This document shows, piece after piece, positions 14,922 through 19,152 of a stretch of DNA of 19,152 nt. The DNA lies in contig JASHVB010000884.1 in the NCBI GenBank assembly GCA_030039695.1, positions 1-19,152 of the forward strand, given 5' to 3'. How positions within the stretch are numbered: the first letter of the stretch is position 1; the number at the start of each line of letters is the position of its first letter. Source of the stretch: Acetobacteraceae bacterium (lineage in GTDB: Bacteria > Pseudomonadota > Alphaproteobacteria > Acetobacterales > Acetobacteraceae). Under the pieces are notes generated by a model that was not told where the DNA came from, did not search any database, and worked only from the letters and a program-made list of their open reading frames with translations. Made by a program: the position numbers and the translations under genes.

Positions 14922-16184
14922 TTACTCCGCCGCCAGCGCGCGAGGCACGAACGGCGCGACTTCGGCTCGCACCGCCGAGGCCATCGGCTGCGGCCACCAT
15001 TTGTCCTCCCATTCCGAGAACAGCGGCTGCAGCTTCGGCATAACCTGCTCAGCGAACAACTTTGTATTGTACTTCGCCAGATCTTTGCCCATGTTGCCGA
15101 ACTGCAGCAGCAGCATGAGGTGGCCGACGTTCAGCTCGGTGGCGACTTCGGTAAGCTGGGCCACGACTTCGTCCGGCGAACCGATAATCACATAGCCGAG
15201 ATCGACGATGTCCTGCATCTCGGTGGCGCGCACGCGTGCCCGCGCGCTGGTGGCGGCAGCGCGGCCGACCTGGGTTTCAATGCCTGCACGCTGGGTCGCC
15301 TCGGTGATATAGCCCGGCGGTGTCGCCCACATCGGATCGATGTGCAGACAGCGGCCGTAGAAATATTCGGCGGGTCCGCGATACAGCTCCCACGCCTGCT
15401 CGCGCGTCTCGGCGACGCCGATGAATTGCAGAAAACCGGCGCGGTACGGATTGCGATCCTTGCCCAGGCGCGCCATCTCGCGCCAGAAGCCGTCCATTGT
15501 CGCCTTGCCGTCCTTATAGCCGAAATACGAGAGGTACGCGTAGACATAGTCCATGCGCGCGCACCACTGCCATGTTTCGACCGAGCCGCCACCGGGAATC
15601 CATACCGGCGGGTGCGGCTTCTGCACCGGGCGCGGCCAGATATTCACATAGCGCTGCTGGTTATAACGGCCGTTGAACGCGAAGGTCTCGGAATCCTGCC
15701 AAGCCCGCATCACCAGGTCATGCGCTTCGTAATAGCGATCACGGAGCAGCGACGGGTTCTGGCCGTAAGCGTAACAGGTGTCCATCGGGGTACCTACAGG
15801 AAACCCCGCGATCAGCCGGCCGCCGGAAATGCAGTCGATCATCGCGAATTCCTCCGCGACCCGGGTCGGCGGATTATACAGCGCGAGCGAATTACCCATC
15901 ACGCAGATTGCCGTGTCGCGTGTGCGACGCGACAGAGCGGAGGCGATCAGGTTCGGCGACGGCATCAGGCCATAGCCATTGGAATGGTGCTCGTTGCAGC
16001 ACACGGCATCGAAGCCGCAATCCGCTGCAAACTCCATCTCGTCCATAAAGTCATTGTACATCAGGTGCGCGCGCTTCGGGTCGAACAAGCTCGAATGAAT
16101 ATCGACCCACACCGATGGGTGTTTCTCGCGGAAATCGTCGGGAAGCTCGGTATATGGCATCAGATGGAACCAGAGCAGTTTCAT
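14922..16184 (-). CDS. LLM-class flavin-dependent oxidoreductase (luciferase-like monooxygenase)
   Basis: The 420-residue product is a bacterial-luciferase-like TIM-barrel protein that would use reduced FMN or F420 with oxygen to hydroxylate or cleave an organic substrate. Typical family segments are an N-terminal strand (KLLWFHLMPY), CGFDAVCCNEHHSNGYG with the conserved EHH, SPNLIASALSRRT, the DCISGGRLIAGFPVG loop, and later PPVWIPGGGS. Start ATG 16184 is used because a GGGGAA ribosome-like site lies about 6 bp upstream and MKLLWFHLMPY is a natural N-terminus. The open frame upstream comes from the repeat region. It is divergent from the molybdenum hydroxylase gene, and the pair may act in oxidation of one aromatic or heterocyclic compound. 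Confidence 0.88.
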   Translation of the reverse strand: MKLLWFHLMPYTELPDDFREKHPSVWVDIHSSLFDPKRAHLMYNDFMDEMEFAADCGFDAVCCNEHHSNGYGLMPSPNLIASALSRRTRDTAICVMGNSLALYNPPTRVAEEFAMIDCISGGRLIAGFPVGTPMDTCYAYGQNPSLLRDRYYEAHDLVMRAWQDSETFAFNGRYNQQRYVNIWPRPVQKPHPPVWIPGGGSVETWQWCARMDYVYAYLSYFGYKDGKATMDGFWREMARLGKDRNPYRAGFLQFIGVAETREQAWELYRGPAEYFYGRCLHIDPMWATPPGYITEATQRAGIETQVGRAAATSARARVRATEMQDIVDLGYVIIGSPDEVVAQLTEVATELNVGHLMLLLQFGNMGKDLAKYNTKLFAEQVMPKLQPLFSEWEDKWWPQPMASAVRAEVAPFVPRALAAE

Positions 16185-16255
16185 GGCGCATTCCCCATCG
16201 CATCGCGATACCGGTGAGTATGGACGATAGGCTGCCGGGTCCGTCAAGCGCCCGT

Positions 16256-16324
16256 CATTGCGAGGACTGGAGGCCCGAAGCAATCTCCGGCCGAGATTGC
16301 TTCGGGCCTCCGGCCCTGGCAATG
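16256..16324. repeat. Palindromic interspersed repeat, copy 4 (long near-perfect cruciform)
   Basis: GGAGGCCCGAAGCAATCTC at 16269-16287 is followed by a 5-base loop (CGGCC) and its exact reverse complement at 16293-16311, a 19-bp perfect stem. The pairing extends outwards to CATTGC at 16256 and GCAATG ending at 16324 with only a few mismatches, so nearly all of the 69 bp can fold. It sits in the 166-bp space between two divergent genes, where it may affect both promoters or insulate them. Confidence 0.9.
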
Positions 16325-16335
16325 CCAGATCGGCA

Positions 16336-16343
16336 GGGAGGAG
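16336..16343 (+). promoter_or_regulatory. Ribosome binding site of the molybdenum hydroxylase gene
   Basis: GGGAGGAG lies 7 bp before ATG 16351. This start excludes the upstream in-frame codons, which are only repeat sequence. Confidence 0.75.
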
Positions 16344-16350
16344 AACACGC

Positions 16351-18690
16351 ATGTCAACGACTGCCAACGCCACCGGGATCGGCCGCTCCGTGCGCCGGCG
16401 CGAGGATCTGCGCTTGCTCTCTGGCAAGGGTCGCTATAGCGATGACATGAACCTGCCAGACCAAGCCTACGCGGTGATGGTGCGCTCGCCGCACGCGCAC
16501 GCGCGGATTGTCGCGATCGACACAGCCGCGGCACAGCGTGCGCCTGGCGTGTTGGCGGTGCTGACCGGCGCGGACATGCTGACCGACCGGCTCAAGCCGA
16601 TTCCGCACGCGGTCTGGTCGCGCCATCCTGCAGAGCTCTACCTGCCAAACAGCGACGGGTCGCAGGCCATCATTCCGCCGCACTACATCATGGCAACAGA
16701 TGAAGTGCGGCACGTGGGCGAGATCGTCGCAACCGTGGTTGCGACAACACTGGCGGCGGCTCAGGACGCTGCCGAGCGCGTGCAGGTCGAATACCAGGTG
16801 CTACCCGCAATCACTCGTGCGCTCGCTTCAGCGGCAGACGATGCACTGCCGGTGCGGGGCGATGGCGGCAACGTCTGCATCGATTCGTTGGTGGGCGAGG
16901 CAGCGGCAACCGAGGCCGCGTTCGCCCGCGCCGCCCATACTGCATCGATCACCACGTGGATTCCGCGCATTGCCGGCGTGCCGATGGAGCCACGCGCCGC
17001 GCTCGGGGAATACGACCGAGCGACCGGTAATTACACGCTGCATGCCGGCGCCGGTGGCGCGCATCAGCCGAAGCAGCATCTCGCCGGCGTGCTGGGAGTA
17101 GAGGAAACCAACGTCCGCATGGTGATGCACGACGTCGGCGGAAATTTCGGAACGCGCGGCGCGTTCAACCCGGAATTCGCGCATGTGGCGTGGGCGGCGC
17201 GGCGCGTGGACCGGCCAGTGAAATGGACGTGCCTGCGCAGCGAGGCGTTCGTCTGCGACTATCAGGCACGCGACCTGGAAGCCACTGCGGAGCTCGCGCT
17301 CGATGCCGAGGGCAGGTTCCTGGCGATGCGCGGCTCCGTCATCAGCAATGTCGGTGCGTATCCGATCTCCTTCGGACCGATCCAGAAGGGCGTGGAGATC
17401 ATGTCGAGCATCTATGACGTGCCCTCGGTATGTGTCCGCGCGCGTGCCGCGATGACCAACACGCCGCCGACGCGGCCATATCGCAGCAGCGGCCGGCCGG
17501 AAGTTATGTACGTCATGGAGCGACTGATCGACATCGCGGCGCGCAGCAGTGGGCTGGATCGCATCGAACTCCGGCGGCGGAACCTGGTGCCAGAGTCGGC
17601 AATGCCGTACCGTAATCCGTTTGGCATGCTCTACGACAGCGGCGCCTATCACAAGGTGATGGAGCGCGCACTGGAACTGGCCGACTGGGAGGGCTTTCCC
17701 GTGCGCCGCGCGGAAGCGAAATCGCGCGGCAAGTGTCGCGGCATAGGTGTGGCGAACTACCTGGACACCGCCACCGGCGTGCCGCGCGAGCGTGCGGAAG
17801 TCACCGTGATGCCGGAGGGGATTGTCGAAATCGTCATCGGTACCGTGTCACAGGGCCAGGGCCACGATACGAGCTTCGCCCAGCTCATGACCGAGTTTCT
17901 TGGTGTGCCGATGGAAACGGTGCGGTTCGTCACCGGCGATACCGCACGCGTCAAATTCGGCGGTGGCGCACATTCGGGCCGCGCCCTGCGGCTGGGCAGC
18001 ATCGTTATGCACAAGGCCTCGGGCGAGATCATCGAGAAGGGCCTGCGCATCGCCAGCCATGTGCTGGAGGCAGACGTGGCCGACCTGACCTTCGCTGACG
18101 GCCGCTTCACTGTCGCCGGCACGGACCGTTCCATTCACTTGTTCGAAGTTGCGAAAGCCGCGGCTACGCGCGGCGATCTTCCGGAAGATCTGCGCGGCAA
18201 ACTCGACGCGATCAGCGACGAGACCGTGCCAGAAGCGAGCTTCCCCTACGGTTGCCATGTCTGTGAAGTGGAGATCGATCCGGACACCGGCGTCGTGCGC
18301 GTGGTGCGGCACACCGCGGTCGACGATGTCGGCCGCGCGGTGAACCCGATGATCGTACACGGCCAGGTGCATGGCGGCATCGTACAGGGACTCGGCCAGG
18401 CACTGTGCGAACAAGCGTTCTATGAGCCAGAAAGCGGGCAGTTATTGACGGGGTCGTTCATGGACTACACGATGCCGCGCGCCGACATGTTTCCGCTCTT
18501 CGATGCGGAAATGTCCGAGGTGCCGTCAACGACACACCCGCTCGGCATCCGCCCGGCTGGCGAGGGTGGTACGACCCCGGCGCTCGCCGTGCTGGTTAAC
18601 GCGGTTGTCGACGCACTGTCGGATTATGGCTTGGTGCATGTCGAAATGCCTGTCACAGCCGAGCGCGTCTGGCGAGCGATACATGGATAG
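16351..18690 (+). CDS. Xanthine dehydrogenase/CO dehydrogenase-family molybdopterin-binding large subunit
   Basis: This is a 779-residue large subunit of a molybdenum hydroxylase (CoxL/CutL/XdhB-type), which oxidises C-H bonds of aldehydes, purines or N-heterocycles with water. Family features in order are IGRSVRRREDLRLLSGKGRY (10-29), the cofactor-contact segment DVGGNFGTRG (261-270), the active-site loop TRPYRSSGRPE (374-384), GTVSQGQGHDT in the middle, and RPAGEGGTTPA near the C-terminus with the catalytic-type glutamate E738. The loop lacks the Cys of form I CO dehydrogenase (AYRCSFR) and differs from the common AYRGAGR form, so it is not a CO dehydrogenase. The FAD and [2Fe-2S] subunits that complete these enzymes are not adjacent; both neighbours are on the opposite strand. 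Confidence 0.92.
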   Translation: MSTTANATGIGRSVRRREDLRLLSGKGRYSDDMNLPDQAYAVMVRSPHAHARIVAIDTAAAQRAPGVLAVLTGADMLTDRLKPIPHAVWSRHPAELYLPNSDGSQAIIPPHYIMATDEVRHVGEIVATVVATTLAAAQDAAERVQVEYQVLPAITRALASAADDALPVRGDGGNVCIDSLVGEAAATEAAFARAAHTASITTWIPRIAGVPMEPRAALGEYDRATGNYTLHAGAGGAHQPKQHLAGVLGVEETNVRMVMHDVGGNFGTRGAFNPEFAHVAWAARRVDRPVKWTCLRSEAFVCDYQARDLEATAELALDAEGRFLAMRGSVISNVGAYPISFGPIQKGVEIMSSIYDVPSVCVRARAAMTNTPPTRPYRSSGRPEVMYVMERLIDIAARSSGLDRIELRRRNLVPESAMPYRNPFGMLYDSGAYHKVMERALELADWEGFPVRRAEAKSRGKCRGIGVANYLDTATGVPRERAEVTVMPEGIVEIVIGTVSQGQGHDTSFAQLMTEFLGVPMETVRFVTGDTARVKFGGGAHSGRALRLGSIVMHKASGEIIEKGLRIASHVLEADVADLTFADGRFTVAGTDRSIHLFEVAKAAATRGDLPEDLRGKLDAISDETVPEASFPYGCHVCEVEIDPDTGVVRVVRHTAVDDVGRAVNPMIVHGQVHGGIVQGLGQALCEQAFYEPESGQLLTGSFMDYTMPRADMFPLFDAEMSEVPSTTHPLGIRPAGEGGTTPALAVLVNAVVDALSDYGLVHVEMPVTAERVWRAIHG

Positions 18691-18709
18691 CGTCGATCGC
18701 ATAGTGTGC

Positions 18710-18773
18710 TTGCAAGGCGCGCCGTGGCGCAGCAGTTTTTCGCAACCGATCGCTGCCACGCCGTGCGCGGCGC
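18710..18773. terminator. Possible bidirectional terminator hairpin
   Basis: An imperfect inverted repeat (GCGCCGTGGCGCAGC and GCTGCCACGCCGTGCGC), around a loop containing TTTTT, lies between the convergent ends of the molybdenum hydroxylase and M20 peptidase genes. It has mismatches and no clean trailing U-run, so the call is tentative. Confidence 0.35.
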
Positions 18774-18792
18774 AATGATCGAAGTTGTGCCT

Positions 18793-19152
18793 CTACTCCA
18801 ACGTCTCCAGCAGCCCCGCCATTAGCGCCGCGCGGCGGTCGAGGTGTTGCCACAGAATGTGTTCGTGCGCAGCGTGCGCGCCGGCACCAGGGCAACCCAA
18901 CCCATCCAGCGTCGGCACACCTAACGCCGCGGTGAAGTTGCCATCCGAGCCACCGCCGCGATGCTGGCGTGGTAGCTTGATCCCAACGCCGTCGGCAACC
19001 GCCCGAGCCCGGTCGTAAAGCGACAAAATGGCCGGGCTTTCCGGATAGGGCTGGCGGTTCATGCCACCCTCCACGACTACGCAGCATCCTGGCGTGCGCG
19101 GCTTCAGACCGAGAATCGCCGCCGTCAGGCGCTCTCCGTCCGCGATCGAGTT
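18793..19152 (-). CDS. M20 family metallopeptidase (carboxypeptidase G2-like), C-terminal part
   Basis: The 119 visible residues are the C-terminal end of an M20/ArgE/CPG2-type zinc amidohydrolase; the gene continues beyond the window edge. The diagnostic block reads GGGSDGNFTAALGVPTLDGLG followed by GAGAHAAHEHI, in which the histidine of the GAH motif is the family's C-terminal zinc ligand. EGGMNRQPYPES corresponds to the family's nRPPm segment after the lid domain. Members hydrolyse C-terminal glutamate or N-acyl amino acids and related amides. It is convergent to the molybdenum hydroxylase gene. The earlier zinc ligands and any signal peptide are outside the window. Confidence 0.9.
   Translation of the reverse strand, partial: NSIADGERLTAAILGLKPRTPGCCVVVEGGMNRQPYPESPAILSLYDRARAVADGVGIKLPRQHRGGGSDGNFTAALGVPTLDGLGCPGAGAHAAHEHILWQHLDRRAALMAGLLETLE

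Noticed and set aside
14739..16217. A 492-codon plus-strand frame opposite the luciferase-like gene
   Set aside because: Its length comes from GC-rich antisense reading; the minus-strand frame has clear family motifs and a ribosome site.
1..19152. CRISPR array, tRNA or rRNA genes
   Set aside because: No regularly spaced direct repeats and no tRNA or rRNA signatures were seen; the only repeats are dispersed palindromes.

Overview
The window is high-GC bacterial chromosomal DNA, most likely from an alphaproteobacterium. That placement rests on inference from gene families and from a palindromic repeat with a CATTGCGAGG...CGAAGCAATC core, which I associate with that group; no rRNA, tRNA or taxonomic marker is present. 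Genes are on both strands in short units of one or two, separated by several stretches with no recognisable gene, so this looks like a flexible accessory segment even though it carries parAB.

Left end (1-1309): the right part of an insertion element. A complete IS1595-family DDE transposase (minus strand) overlaps by 4 bp (ATGA) a second open frame that runs off the window edge. That frame resembles the N-terminus of TnpB/OrfB, the RNA-guided nuclease family. The element stops about 7 bp before the start codon of a peptide/opine-type ABC transporter ATPase (1317-2324), whose expected partners are not in the window.

Region 2.3-6.8 kb (plus strand): an unexplained gap, an MsrQ-like haem membrane protein whose C-terminal tail is encoded by a repeat element, and a 954-residue flavo-iron-sulfur oxidoreductase. 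The latter joins in one chain the three parts normally split into HcnA, HcnB and HcnC, or the equivalent opine/amino-acid dehydrogenase subunits.

Region 6.8-9.8 kb (minus strand): pcaG and pcaH, the two subunits of protocatechuate 3,4-dioxygenase, preceded by an HD-type phosphohydrolase, then about 0.9 kb of probably decayed DNA.

Region 9.8-12.4 kb (plus strand): an alpha/beta hydrolase in which the usual nucleophile serine is alanine, then an N-acyl-D-amino-acid deacylase-like amidohydrolase. A long palindromic repeat separates it from the convergent parA-parB operon (12490-14183, minus strand). parA is followed upstream by unrecognised DNA and a DUF1275 remnant rather than the usual mnmG-rsmG genes.

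Right end (14.9-19.2 kb): a luciferase-like flavin monooxygenase and a molybdenum hydroxylase large subunit are transcribed divergently around a 69-bp near-perfect palindrome. The window closes with the 3' part of an M20 peptidase gene.

Taken together, the genes suggest salvage of modified amino acids, peptides and aromatics: peptide/opine uptake, D-amino-acid deacylation, amine or amino-acid oxidation, M20 hydrolysis, protocatechuate ring cleavage and heteroaromatic hydroxylation. No single obvious operon links them.
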